Shown: positions 44,640 through 55,859 of the stretch, piece by piece
Layout: every line of letters starts with the position of its first letter
Position numbering within the stretch: position 1 is the first letter of the stretch
Origin: Melolontha melolontha
Taxonomy: Eukaryota; Arthropoda; Insecta; Coleoptera; Scarabaeidae
Assembly: GCA_935421215.2 (NCBI GenBank)
Contig: OW285237.1
Location: forward strand, 1,860,001-1,924,000
Reading direction: 5' to 3'
DNA: 64,000 nt
The notes under the pieces: model-generated
Told to the model about the DNA's origin: nothing
Database searches by the model: none
The model's input: the letters and a program-made list of their open reading frames with translations, nothing else
Translations under genes and position numbers: made by a program

Positions 44640-45640
44640 TATAAGTAAATCAAACAACATTTCCAATTTTATAAATATTCAACGTTTTCAAGTTTTAAAT
44701 AACTTCAATTTTATTATCATATTCAAATTGTAAAATTTTCTTTAAGTTCTAAAAATCTTTTACATTTGCAAATTCATATATTACCTACTTTATAATTTAG
44801 ACCACTCGTTTTATTACCAGGAGTTATTAATAATCGACATCTTTTTACGAATTTATTTATTGCCTTATATCGGGTGTTCTTGAAATAAAAGACAACGTAT
44901 ATGAAACATGGAAAGATGTAATTATATAGAATATAAATTCAAAATTTTTTCCAAAAATTCCCTCTCATAAACGAGAAAAAATAATAAAAATATTTAAAAA
45001 AATTTTGTCGCGCCACTGTGCGATTATAAAAAGTATCAGAGATGATATCTTAAAGTTCACCGATAATAACAAAAATAATAGTTTTGTTATTGTCCATCTC
45101 ATTCAACTGTTACGTATGTAAACATACGCTGTAGCGTATGTGTGAGGTATTTATTATTTATACACATTCTGAATATTTTGAATTCATAAGCGTCACGTAA
45201 TACAATTTTCAGGGTGTTTTTAATTTCGGGGTTCGCCTCGTAATTGAATCACAATATTTTGAATTTATATTCTATATAATTGCATGTTTCCATTTATCAT
45301 ATGTTTTCTCTTTATTTCAAGGTTAGCCCGTATATTAGACCACTCGTTTTATTACCTCTGTATATTCATTTTTAGGAGCACGTTCCTTAAATATGTATAA
45401 TAAATTTTATTACTTTAACAAGGGACTATATAATTAGATTTAAAACCACCTATACTTAATTAGTAATGATATTTTATTATTTATTAGTTAAGATTAGATT
45501 TTTAGGACCCTATCGTAAACCTTGGGTATTATTGCGAGTATGTATAATTTCCCCGAATTAATACCACAGAAAAATTCCCCGTTATGGTGTCAAACAATAC
45601 ACTGTACAACGCATTTAAATATGTAATAGTTTGTAGGAGT
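44640..45640 (+). repeat. Dispersed duplication, copy 2 (pair of 18375-18960)
   Basis: Aligns with 18375-18960, but about 70 bp containing TTAGACCACTCGTTTTATTA is locally duplicated (near 44797 and 45335), and a MITE of about 460 bp sits in the second duplicate. The orientation is the same as copy 1. Confidence 0.7.
44871..45330. mobile_element. MITE of about 460 bp with about 80-bp inverted ends
   Basis: The left end CGGGTGTTCTTGAAATAAAA and the right end (reverse complement CGGGCTAACCTTGAAATAAA) extend inward through ATTATATAGAATATAAATTC for about 80 bp. TAT flanks both sides. The related sequence at 18.55 kb lacks the insert (TTGCTTTATGATGTAGACC), which supports the boundaries. The interior is noncoding. 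TA-type target and ends resemble non-autonomous IS630-type elements. Confidence 0.75.
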
Positions 45641-45659
45641 AGTGATAATAGATAATTCA

Positions 45660-45945
45660 ACAATTATCTTGTACCTTAGGTACTTATTGTATCCGAGAAA
45701 GTCAGAAACAACCAAGCGAAACGATTTCCAGCCTCATCGGATGACAAATTAGTTTGGACTTTTTCTTCTTTGAACAATTTCCTTATTTGTGGACCATTAA
45801 AAATTCCTTCCTTGATTTTCGCAATAGAAATTTCTTTAAATATGGTTTTCAAATATGTGAGTGCTTCGCTCTCTTTGTTTAATGCTTGAAGACTCCAAGC
45901 TTAATATGTAGTGGCAGAAAAATGACGTTTTCTTTCTTGACGAGA
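45660..45945 (-). pseudogene. Family Y protein fragment, second subfamily
   Basis: Minus strand: VIFLPLHIKLGVF, then after a frameshift ALNKESEALTYLKTI, FKEISIAKIKEGIFNGPQIR and KLFKEEKVQTNLSSDEAG. The order and motifs match residues around LLPPLHIKLGLM ... KLKEGIFVGPQIRTL of the 36-kb protein, with about half identity by eye. So a distinct subfamily is present as a short relic, cut at its upstream end close to the DD41D element that begins at 45964. Confidence 0.75.
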
Positions 45946-45963
45946 GGCACATATTTATATATA

Positions 45964-47721
45964 CAAGTGCTCTTACCGTTATGTTCAAATTTTAGGAGTG
46001 TAAAGTAGACTTCATTTCAAGTAAGAAAAACGCAAAACTTGTATATCCATTTTTATTTGTTTCAAAGTTACAGATCTATGAAAGTGATAGTCAGATCATC
46101 AGTCATCATCAGTGAAAAAAAAGTAATCCTATGGTCAATACAAACTGATTTTATTTAAAAAAAGTTATACGATTCAATAACAGGCCTGTGATTGGTAACG
46201 TCGCATAATAAAATGTTATCCTAAAATAAATAAACACGTGTCGTAGTGCATACAGTAATTTCTTGGAGATCTACAAAAAAGAGTACTGGAAATTGATTTA
46301 TGATAAAGAAGGTTCTTACTTATTTCGTAAGTGCTGAACCATGAATATCATACAATAAACAAATGTTCAGATGACTGTTAACGTTGCATTTTTTAATAAA
46401 GGATTACATTACGTTTCAGTTCATACAACAGCTTATTAGTGAGTGGACACGTTTTCTTTATTCAAAATGCCTTATCGATTTTCTTCTCAAGAGTATGCGG
46501 ACATGAATTTTGTGTATAGCTACTGTAACGGCAGTGCACGTCAAGCAGTTATTGAATACCGACATCGGTTTCCCGATAAGCGCATTCCTCATTACAGAAC
46601 GTTTCTGGAAGTACACAGACAATTTCGGGATTGCGGACTGCGTGATTATCTTTTCGACCGGGGAATAAATTTGCCAGCAGACGTATAGGAAGAAACAGTA
46701 GCTATTGTTACAAGGGATCCAACTCTCAGTGTACGTCGAATCGCTAGACAACTAGGAGTGCCACGAACGACAGTTTGGCGAATTTTAAAACGTGAGGCCT
46801 TATATTCATATCACTATCGCGGGCGACACGGTTTGCTTGAGGCAGACCACTATGCTCCTCTAGTTTATTCTACCTGGATATTAAGACAGTCACGGCTTCA
46901 TTTTAATTTCTGCAGAACAGTCCTCTGGACAGATGAATCTACGTTCACGAGAAGTGGTGTTACAAATTCGAGAAACCTGCATAGGTGGTCATCAGAAAAT
47001 CCCAAAGCTATACGCCCATCTAAATTTCAACACGAATTTTCTATTAACGTTTGGGCGGCCCTAATCGATGACTTGTTGATTGGTCCTGTCGTTCTTCCTG
47101 GAAGGTTAAATGCGGACAATTACCTTCAATTTCTTATTGACGAACTGCCAGGGCTTTTAGAGGATGTCCCACTGAATGTTCGACGAGACATGTGGTTTCA
47201 CATGAATGGGGCACCACCACATTTCGGAATTGCTGTCCGAAATTGGGTTAACGTCAATTATCCAAGATATTGGTCGAGGTGGTCCTGTTGCATGGCCACC
47301 CAGATCACCCGATCTTAATCCCCTTGACTTTTATTTATGGGGGTACATGAAAAATTTAGTCTACGCGCAAGTTTCGAAGACAAGAGAAAAGTTGTTGGAT
47401 CGTATTCACCTGGCTGCCGAGCAAATCCGACAAAACAAGTATGAAATTCGGATAAATACTTCTTGTTTTGGCTTACGGGCACAAACCTGCATTCAACAAG
47501 GAGGTGGACATTTCGAAAATATTATTAATTGAACTTTTTTAAATAAAATCAGTTTTTATTGACTTTGGGATTACATTTTTTTTTCATGATCTGACAATCA
47601 CATTCATAGATCTGTAACTTTGAAACAAATAAAAATGGATATATAAGTTTTGCGTTTTTGTTACTTGAAATGAAGTCTACTTTACACTTCTAAAATTTGA
47701 ACATAACGATACGGGACAGCT

Positions 47722-47723
<2 letters not shown>
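45964..47723 (+). mobile_element. DD41D element with about 150-bp inverted ends
   Basis: The ends begin CAAG next to TA (45962-45963; 47724-47725) and share TTATGTTCAAATTTTAG-AG, TAAAGTAGACTTCATTTCAA and ATGGATATA-type segments in inverted orientation over about 150 bp. A solo terminus of the same family is at 29945-30065. The right flank is a long TA repeat, an expected hot target for TA-specific insertion. Confidence 0.85.
46443..47532 (+). pseudogene. DD41D transposase with Asn at second catalytic site
   Basis: The N-terminal domain (YCNGSARQAVIEYRHRFPDK) is of the DUF4817-like HTH type, followed by an in-frame TAG at 46686. A second HTH follows (RRIARQLGVPRTTVWRILKR), then LWTDESTFTRSG (first Asp), HMNGAPPHF in place of the usual Q-D-G-A-P-P-H, and after a frameshift near 47268 PRSPDLNPLDFYLWGYMK (third Asp) to GGHFENIIN. 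Restoring the frame gives about 360 residues. The Asp-to-Asn change at the second site would inactivate it even without the stop and frameshift. Confidence 0.9.

Positions 47724-47752
<29 letters not shown>
47724..47752. repeat. (TA)n microsatellite
   Basis: Fourteen or so TA repeats between the DD41D element and the foldback. Similar TA tracts follow the foldback near 48040-48070 and occur at 49852-49915. Confidence 0.9.
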
Positions 47753-47758
<6 letters not shown>

Positions 47759-48018
47759 AACTTAATAAGTGGGTTCATTACTTCAAAGTATATATATTTA
47801 AAACAACCCTACATGTTTCGGCAATGATGCCTTTGTCAAGGGAATACAAAATATAAATGACAGAATATAAATGTCAAATTTGACATTTATATTCTGTCAT
47901 TTATATTTTGTATTCCCTTGACAAAGGCATCATTGCCGAAACATGTAGGGTTGTTTTAAATATATATACTTTGAAGTAATGAACCAGACCTTTAATCGCC
48001 GACTTATTAAGTTTACCT
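47753..48018. repeat. Foldback with about 120-bp inverted arms
   Basis: The sequence is a near-perfect palindrome centred on about 47880 (CAAATTTG), running from AAGGTAAACTTAATAAGT to its reverse complement, except for a 17-bp unpaired piece (AGACCTTTAATCGCCGA) near the right end. Each arm holds a decayed hammerhead-like core. A further related but diverged single arm lies at 49915-50030. Confidence 0.9.
47807..47842 (-). ncRNA. Hammerhead-like relic
   Basis: Minus strand: stem I CCC/GGG, UUGACAA where CUGAUGA is expected, A, stem II GGCA/UGCC, GAAA, stem III ACAUGU, U-A. The pairing regions are kept but two invariant core bases (C3, G8) are changed. The inverted partner is at 47915-47950. 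Confidence 0.4.
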
Positions 48019-48037
48019 TATCATACTAAGGTCACGA

Positions 48038-48073
<36 letters not shown>

Positions 48074-48169
48074 ATATACTTAGATGAGGTATAATAAATG
48101 GCCGCCACGTTTGGTGCCAAATGTTATATAATACGCTGAGGGCTCTAATTTAAAGGGCCTCTCGTTGTG

Positions 48170-48571
48170 CTAGCCCAATGATGAATTACTGAGGAGGTGA
48201 TAATAAATATAATGAACGAGTTCAGAAAATATTAATTTTGAAATTAAAAGATGGGCGCCTTTATATAACTCCTCAAACTGCTCTATCTGTGTTCTAAATT
48301 GCCAACTAGTCGGATCGCATGAAACTAAATTAAAAAGCTTAATTAAATGTGAAATCTCAGGCTCTTCGTTAGTAATAAGTTGTTGCTTCCATAAAAGTAA
48401 ACTATTAATGTTAAGGCTTAAATAAATAACTCCTACAAGTAAATATAGACAAATAAAAGATTGATATGATAATAAAAATATTAAGTTTATTGCTATAAAA
48501 GAAAACTGTAATAAAATAACATGTATTGCAAAGGGTGAAATTAACGAAACTACATATAAGAAAGACAACAA
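48170..48571 (-). CDS. Open frame of 133 codons, hydrophobic N-terminus, not recognised
   Basis: The predicted protein starts MLSFLYVVSLISPFAIHVIL and has about three hydrophobic segments in the first 65 residues, followed by a polar part (LLLWKQQLITNEEPEISHLI ... FEELYKGAHLLISKLIFSEL). The amphipathic, helical look is more protein-like than other frames in the window. It could be a fragment of an insect seven-transmembrane receptor, but I see no diagnostic motif. AT-rich DNA also yields such hydrophobic frames by chance. Confidence 0.25.
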   Translation of the reverse strand: MLSFLYVVSLISPFAIHVILLQFSFIAINLIFLLSYQSFICLYLLVGVIYLSLNINSLLLWKQQLITNEEPEISHLIKLFNLVSCDPTSWQFRTQIEQFEELYKGAHLLISKLIFSELVHYIYYHLLSNSSLG

Positions 48572-48655
48572 GGTGTTACTTAAGAAAATAAGGTGGTTAT
48601 GTGTGTTTTAACTTATAAAAATGTGGATAACAATATAAATAATCTTTTAACGATA

Positions 48656-49027
48656 ATGGTGAGTACCTTTTAATTACTATTTCTACGTTTAAATTGGTTG
48701 TTTATTAAATTTTAATACAAGTATAGGACGTTTAGGTTAGGTAAACAAAATCGAGAATTTTATTCGTTTATAAGTTTAAAGAATTAAAAATTTTGAAAAA
48801 TAAATACGTTTTATCTGTAACCTGTGATTATAATAATCCTGATGTTTATTTTGTAGAACGTACGCATCATATGGGATGATTCTCGGCGATCGAAAAAAGT
48901 CCGATTGCTGTTCGAATTGTTGACGGCGTGGGTGGCTGTTTGCGATGACGCTTTCGAAGATTTTCTTCGGTCTTGGTCTCTGATGCCTAATTTCTCCCTG
49001 CGTTCTTATCTAGCTGTTGGATTACAG
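48656..49027 (+). CDS. Candidate host exons (start codon exon plus 57-codon exon)
   Basis: ATG at 48656-48658 is followed at once by GTGAGTACC, a strong splice donor. An acceptor (TTTATTTTGTAG) ends at 48856, and a 171-bp exon (48857-49027) follows, ending ACAG before GTATCG. Spliced, it reads M-NVRIIWDDSRRSKKVRL and on to SWSLMPNFSLRSYLAVGLQ in phase 0; the other two forward frames are closed. The exon is visibly less AT-rich than its surroundings. A possible last exon starts at about 49820 after TTTTTCCCATTTCAG (MQLNVYALHHYN). I recognise no family. Confidence 0.35.
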
Positions 49028-49850
49028 GTATCGATGTAGATGAACGATAATCAATTCCGTAGATGTTCGGTGACTGTTTCTTGACAATATTTCTTTAGAA
49101 TTTCTTGCGATTATCGTGAAATTACGTCTATGACGCTTTGTTGTACGTAAATACGTTAAAAATCGAAATTTCTTGAAGAATTTCTCTTGTCGATCGTGTT
49201 TATTTAAAGGCAGGATACTTTTAATTACTTTTTACTATATTAACGATTTTAATTAATGATATATAAGAATTTCTAAGGATCGGTCAAAAAAATGCGTCTA
49301 CTATTTTATAAATTTCAAAAGATGATGCCGATAGCGCTTGTCTGTTTTACCAAACTTAGCTATCTAATGATGCCAAAAAGTCTCGATGTTTTACCTTATC
49401 AACATATTTAAATAGATGGAATTTGACTAATATTACTATTCTTACAGATTTTAAAAATTATTTAATAAATTAACAAGTTAGGTTAATGTAAAACTTAATG
49501 TTACAAATTGAGTACTGCGCACGATAAATATTTACATTTGCCAGATGTCAATTTGTAGGCGTGGCTTACTAGCGTCGATATAAATTAAAAATGCATATGA
49601 ATTTGAATATGTGTTTTTCGCGCTAATATTTGAAATTTGAATAAGAAATAATAAGTAAGAAATTAATGAAAGAAATATAAATAAAGAAATTTAAGAAAAT
49701 AATGTTGTCGTTATTAAAATTCGTATGCACTTCGACACTACTAATACTTAATAATATCACTTACATAACCTTTTATTACCCTTTTCTTAGTTTGTATATC
49801 TTATTTTTCCCATTTCAGATGCAGCTCAATGTGTATGCCTTGCATCATTA
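49028..49850. other. No gene recognised, possible intron of the candidate gene
   Basis: AT-rich. If the candidate exons are real this would be intronic up to the acceptor near 49815. Confidence 0.3.
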
Positions 49851-49851
49851 C

Positions 49852-50030
49852 AATATATATATATAAACGCCTAAGAAATTATCTAAACACTTATATATAT
49901 ATATATATATATATAGGCGATTTAAGGTTTGTTTTACTTTAATTTGTATATATTTAAAACAATTCAAAACTTACATGTTTCGGAAATTACAGCCTTTTTC
50001 AAAGAATTTTAAATTATAAAATTTATAAGC
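49852..50030 (-). repeat. TA microsatellites and diverged single arm of the 47.8-kb foldback
   Basis: Two TA tracts are followed by a stretch that aligns with the left arm of the foldback (TATATATTTAAAACAA, ACATGTTTCGG, GCCTTTTTCAAAG). No inverted partner is present here. Confidence 0.6.
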
Positions 50031-51500
50031 AATGGTCGTTCATATAGTGTTGCGCGCGGTAATACATACTGAATTCGGTCCTAGTATGCAGACACGATGG
50101 TCCACTCTAGTTATTAATGTGCCTTTATGCTTTTTTTAAGTTTTTACTTTACCACAGTCTCCAAAGATATACTTTTTATATTCCTCAGTTGGAAAATTCA
50201 ATTACTCTGACAATTATAACATACTGTTTAATTATCAATTAATCAGATCTATTAAGGGAACAATCTTCCTGGCACTTTTCAATATATGTACAAATATTAA
50301 TACATAAACAAATGTTAAAATAAAATAACACAGAGTTTAAAAAATGTATTAACTGTAACACTATAATTGATTCGTGGAAGAGAATATGTTCTAGATTAGT
50401 TCATGTATTTGGTTTATTAAAAAATTAATCAATTTTGAATTCAATAAAAGCGCCAAGAGCACCTAATTTGGGTATCTTTTGTTAGGGAATTAATAAATAA
50501 ATATTATTATTGCAGTTAATTCTTATATTTCGAAGAGATTCACTATTCTCCACATAAATAAAATAAGTATAATGCCGTTTATGTTTATTAATAGTGTAAT
50601 TATGTCCTTTCATAAATACAGTCAAGCCAGTTCTCTGATCTAGGTTAATAATTAATATCGGATAAAATAGGAAATATTGTTCTTGTATAGTAACAAATAC
50701 GTATGTATAAACGGTGCCTGGACCAACGCAAGCAATTAATAACTTTTAATTAACCATAAATATATTTCCATGCATCTCCTCTTAGGGAATAGCTATGTAA
50801 TTATATCGGAATAAGGCCTGCATCTGAACTACTTACAATACAAAAACATCAGGTTTTTGTCGGGTACCTGATATACACGGAATGTATATAAAATGTTATA
50901 AAATCTATAAGAATGTTACATTAAAATGCTTGTGATTTCATGGTAGGAAGTGGCTGTGCATTAATATTTTAATAACTAAGAAGTTTTTACGACATCTCGG
51001 CGTATATAATGCCGACGAACAAGTAAATTTAGTGAATTAAAATTAGAAGTAGGCAGATTGCAAACAAAAAGCTATTGTGTTAGGTTTACTGTAATAAATC
51101 TATTCTTTGTTTTTTCTTATGTAATTCAAAATTTGTTCCGGTCTGTTTTATTACCAGAAATAATTTAGAAAGACTTCCTTATAGTTGTAAATATAAATAA
51201 TTTTTAATAGATAGCCCAAGATATTAATTTTTTTTATTGTAAATTGATCTTACCACGATATTAATAATGTAAAAAAGTTACCGAAATAAAAATATACTCC
51301 AATTATATTAAACTATCTTTTACTGAACTACAACACGGTATTATATTTTTTCAGTGAAATATACAGAGTGTTATAGAAAAGTAGGTCAATCCATTAACCA
51401 TATATTCTTTGGGCTAAAATGATGAAACATTCCTTATATCACTTTCTATTTTAACGCTTATTTTTCAATATACAGGGTGTCCAAGTTAACTAAAAGTCTT
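50031..51500. other. No gene recognised; two IS630-like termini near its end
   Basis: AT-rich sequence. TACAGAGTGTTATAGAAAAG (51361) and TACAGGGTGTCCAAGTTAAC (51472) resemble IS630-type ends but no transposase lies between them. Confidence 0.4.
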
Positions 51501-51514
51501 TCTTTGGAGACTGT

Positions 51515-51800
51515 GGTTAAGTAAACACTTAAAAAGGTATATAACCCCTTACCACAATTATTAATCGTATCCCGAATAGGTATTTCGACAACTAAGTTGT
51601 CATCATCAGTAGGTAAAACCACTAATCAAGGTGTCGCACATGGGGCACAGTAAAGCTAGCACAACTGATCACCCAACAACTTTACACAGCGTCCACGTAT
51701 ACACAGAGTGTATACGTTGATGACAACTTAGTTGTCGAAATACGTATTTAGGATACGATTAATAATTGTGGTAAGGGGTTATATACCTTTTTAAGTTTTT
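51515..51800. repeat. Truncated foldback related to 31.7-32.1 kb
   Basis: The left arm (51530-51660) aligns with the 31.7-kb arm, including AAAAAGGTATATAACCCCTT and a hammerhead-like core. The right arm (51718-51795) keeps only the outer part; the CUGAUGA side has been deleted (TTGATGACAAC). The middle is rearranged. Confidence 0.8.
51571..51613 (-). ncRNA. Hammerhead-ribozyme-like motif, third copy of the 31.7-kb type
   Basis: Same layout as 31721-31763 with stem II perfect, but stem III (AUACCUAU) and stem I (ACCUA/CGGG) have accumulated changes. One innermost stem I pair is lost. Confidence 0.45.
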
Positions 51801-52302
51801 TTTTCAAAGTTAACTATTTAAAAAGAATATCAATATCTCTAGTGTGTTTTGATATATTTTTACTTATCTAGCTGTATGTTGTGTTTTTTTTGCAATCGTT
51901 CTTAAAATTGATTGTTTTAATTTATTACAGATTACAGATTTTCTAAAATAAATATACCGGTGTCCCTGATTTTAGTTTACAGACTGCAACTCCTCACCCA
52001 TTGTATTTATGAATAAATGTTTGAAACGAAAGTCTGTAGAACGACGTTGTTAGTTTTGCATTTAGTTATCGTCTTGCAGGTTATTTGAAGGTCAAATTTT
52101 TTTTAAATGGAACTCCATGTTTTTTTAATGCAACATAATTTTAAACAAGAAGATTCAAATAACTTTCGTCTGAATAATTTTTTCATTACTTTTGCTATAG
52201 AGAAACGTTATTTGAGCGGAAGGTGTTTTAATCATTATTTGCTAATAAATGATACAAATGATAGAAAACAACTCACAATATTTTTTCTAAAGAAGAAAAA
52301 TT

Positions 52303-52600
52303 TTACAACAGGTGCTCGAATTGTGCACCACCAGACTGCACACAAGCCTCCATACGGCGCATTAACGGTCTGTTACATGCAGAAGTTATCTTTTTTCGGG
52401 TTATTGTTTGGCAACCTTGACGAATTTTATTCGTCAAAAGAAAGAAGAAATCAAGAGGCGACAAGTCCCGTAGAACGAGCAGACCAAGGAAGAGGGCCTC
52501 TGTTGCCAATCCAACCATTAGGGTAAATCATATTTAAATAATCGTTAACAGTACGTGTATTGTGAGGTGGAGCACCATCTTGCATCTGGATTGAGTGCAA
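52303..52600 (-). pseudogene. DD41D-type transposase fragment, C-terminal
   Basis: Minus strand: QDGAPPHNTRTVNDYLNM (second Asp), YPNGWIGNRGPLPW, then after a frameshift LRDLSPLDFFFLLTNKIRQG (third Asp) and GGAQFEHLL at the end. The N-terminal two thirds are absent. It lies beside, but on the strand opposite to, the repeat at 52643. Confidence 0.8.
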
Positions 52601-52642
52601 GACACCCCGCAACAGGCCCTCCCTTAACCATATCCCACAAGC

Positions 52643-53110
52643 ACTACTGTTGAATTTCGGTTCGAATAATAAAAAATACTTATCATATCTCGTTTCTCTT
52701 CGTTAGTGTATGACATTTTTGTATTATTAATGAACAATAAATGAAATGTTTGACAGATTGAAATTCCATGGCTACCTTATTTAATCTTATAATTTATTCT
52801 TTCAAATAAAACCTAATGTCAAAAACTATAGTCAGCATGTGGTACATGGTTGAAATCAGAAAAAGAACTCTTTCTGAAGATGTCTAAATCCAATATGGCG
52901 CCTATAAGAAATTAGATAGTTGATGATGGCCAGAAAGAAACGAAACGTCGTATAAAATTTAGAGTACACCACTGGATAGAGGTTTAGAAATGGTCACAAG
53001 GATGTGTTTTTATTTTTTCTCTACAAGGCCAAATGTCGGTACTACAGATAAAAGTAGAAAATGGGGTTTTCGCTTTTTTTTTTTTAAACGAAGGTCATTT
53101 GTCACAGGTC
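52643..53110 (+). repeat. Dispersed repeat with degenerate hammerhead-like motif, copy 2
   Basis: Inverted relative of 4080-4553, with the motif TTGATGATGGCCAGAAAGAA near 52920. A neighbouring stretch ends near 53238 in GCCTGTATA, as does 55858, suggesting IS630-type termini close by. 53240-54140 beyond it shows no gene. Confidence 0.7.
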
Positions 53111-54139
53111 TATTTTCTTTACGGATTTATAACAAACACAAAATTTAACAACTTTGCCAAATTTAAACCTATACTCTATCTCCAATAATAAGAGAGATCC
53201 CCATTGTAAGGGCCGAAAATGAATCAGCCTGTATATCTGCTATCATCATTACTTAACTTTATGTCTGATTGTTTTTTAATGCATTTACGATCAGGTGTTC
53301 AATAAGACGTGATATACTGTATTTGCGCCGTACTGGCGTTTAGTTAGCTCGCTTCCAGGGTGTAAGTATGTATTTATTTTTGAAAAGATTTAAATATAAT
53401 TCCCGAACATTAAATTTAGAATAATTTGTAAATATCATTCAACGAAAATATTTTTCAACTCTAATCTTGTAATAATGTCTTCTGAGTAAGCATTAATTTT
53501 GGTATGTGTGGGAGTAGATTAGTGTCATGAAGATTAAAGAAACATGAGTTCTTTCCTTTTGTGATATATAGATGGCGTTCACGGTCGCTGTGATAATTGC
53601 TGTCAAAGACGTGCTCTCTATTCAAAACTGGATTTTCAGAGTGCCGTGGCGAAGAGTCAATACATCTGCGCTATTTTGTCTCCTCTCTTGCTCCGTCTAG
53701 AATAGAGAAACGTACTGGTCGGGCATTTGCCGTTATACAGAATTAAAAGCATCACTCCAAGTGCTTTTATGTCGTTTTATTTTCCACTATCGCATTTATG
53801 AAATTTATGCAAAAGCACTTGCATGGAAACATGCATGCGATAAACTTTAATTTACGTTATTTCTATATTCGAGATATACTTTGTGTAAGTATATTCTTGT
53901 TAGTTACTTTAACTAATAAAGAACTTTAGGTTATGTATTTTTATTTACTTTAATGAATGATGAACTCACAAAGTTAATTTTTGATGAACTTATTTTTCTA
54001 GGCATAGTCCAGGAAAGTTAGACTTGCTCTGCGAATTTTAGCCCGGCAGGCTGGAAATTTGTATACACCTTCGTTTTGACGTTTCAAGAGATTTGAATAT
54101 ATCATATCAATTCTGCACAAAGCCTATTGAAAAATCTAT

Positions 54140-54335
54140 ATATTCGAAGTATGGTGCACTTTTGCAACATTTTAATCAGCACCCATCACCAGTTGTGCTG
54201 TGGAACGGACATTTTCTATTTTTAAAGATGTTTTAACATCTAAATTCTAAGAGAATTTAACACAGGAACACCTTGAACAAATTTTAGTTGTTCGTAGTAA
54301 TGTTTTATACTTTCAATGTTTCACAGAAAATACAT
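54140..54335 (+). pseudogene. hAT transposase C-terminal relic (CGGBP1-like family)
   Basis: The frame reads SAPITSCAVERTFSIFKDVL, then TSK and, after a stop, LTQEHLEQILVVRSNVL. This is the dimerisation segment with the catalytic Glu, close to CDVERTFSIYKDVLNSKRT of the 41-kb copy. Only about 60 residues remain. Confidence 0.8.
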
Positions 54336-54960
54336 AATTTTGAGTTTTGTTCTTTGAAAATTATTTTTATTCAAAATCTGTACACACCTTCGTTTTGACG
54401 TTCCAAATCTTGTGTCAAAAGTCAAGAACTCAGATGTTCCGGCTAGCAAAGCTATTCGAGGTAAAATGACGCAAAATTCGGTTTTTCGCGAATAACTCGT
54501 TTTCTATGCTTTTGATCACTTCGATACCTATTACAAAAATTAAAAATCATAAAATTCTCTACAATTTTAAAGTCGAAAATTTTTTTCTACGAGCAACCGT
54601 TTTTGAGTTACAGAATTTACAATTTCACCTCAAATTTTCGATTTTTCGCTATTTTTCGATCAAATTCTGTTTTTCGAGATTAACTTTGGTTCTATGCTAT
54701 TTACGACTTTCGGACCTATTTGAAAAATTGTAGCGCGCAAAATTCTCTATAAAAATAGCATTCGGTGATATTTTTCACGTATAGTCATCTTTGAAATACA
54801 GCGCGCTGAAGAGGACTAAAATGGACGATTTTCGGCAATTTTCGGAAAAATTGATTTTTCGTTATTATCTCGTTTCCTGCTCTTTTTTTGACTATATAGT
54901 GAATGAGAGAAGTTGTAGAGTTTGAAATTCTCTTCAAATTATGCTATAGAGCCCCTACGT
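54336..54960. other. No gene recognised; TTTTTCG-rich sequence
   Basis: Recurrent phrases such as TTTTCGCGAATAACTCGTTTTC and TTTTTCGATCAAATTC, without regular period. Probably noncoding parts of old DNA transposons. Confidence 0.35.
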
Positions 54961-54969
54961 CTTATCCAA

Positions 54970-55525
54970 TGTCCTGGAAAAACACTATCTAAATAATTCC
55001 TAACTTCTTTCGGATACGTAAATTATGTGTACCTTTCCACTGATATGAACTGTTGCCTCATCGCTAAACACCAGACGAGTTGCAAATTGATTATCCCCCT
55101 CCATCACTTGTTGCATCACATTACAAAACTCCTTCCATTTGGCATGGTCAGCAGGACGGAACTGTTGAACCTACTGTAGGCGATATAGTTTAAATCGCTA
55201 GAGCTTCTATAAAATTTCCACCCAGTTTTCTGCGGAAATCCAAGGTCTCGTTTTGCTCTGTGCGTTAATTGTTGCGAGCTACGCACGAAACTTTGCCTAA
55301 CGGTTCCACCATGTCGTCTACAACATATAGTCTTCCAGTGCTTTTGCGTTTTTCTACGGAGCCTGTATCCTTAAATTGACGATACGAACGCAGAACGCTT
55401 TGCTTGATCTGATGGGTCCTGCTGGAAACTACCTTCTGAATTCACGTTGAACCATAACTATTGACGAACTCTTCGCATACTCGAGCACGCAACGAACTTT
55501 GTAAGTACGCATTTTGAACTTAGTC
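54970..55525 (-). pseudogene. IS630-type (DUF4817-like) transposase, N-terminal half
   Basis: Minus strand from about 55525: YAKSSSIVMVQREFRR, then PWISAENWV, FRPADHAKWKEFCNVMQQVM, and TRLVFSDEATVHISGKVH with the first catalytic Asp. The remainder of the core is deleted. A terminus-like sequence follows upstream, ending GCCTGTATTT near 55857. Confidence 0.7.
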
Positions 55526-55859
55526 AGTAGGTATCTCATTCGATTCGTGTATATGCATATCTTGATATTCAAGTGTGCCATGAATATTTAATAAAGATTA
55601 TTAAATTCTACGTAAAAAATACTATCAGATACAATTTTTAGTTTTGCTCTGTCTTCAATGGTTACGAAGATATGTATAACTGAAAATTTCGTCAAATTTC
55701 AATTTTCCTTAAATATCTCAAAAAGTTGACAACATATGACAAATCTGAAAATGCTATCAAATACTGAGCAACTTTGCTAACTTAACCGATCTGGTATCTT
55801 CAATACTAAGAGAGATACCCATATACGGAAATAGAAAATGGGCAGCCTGTATTTTATAT

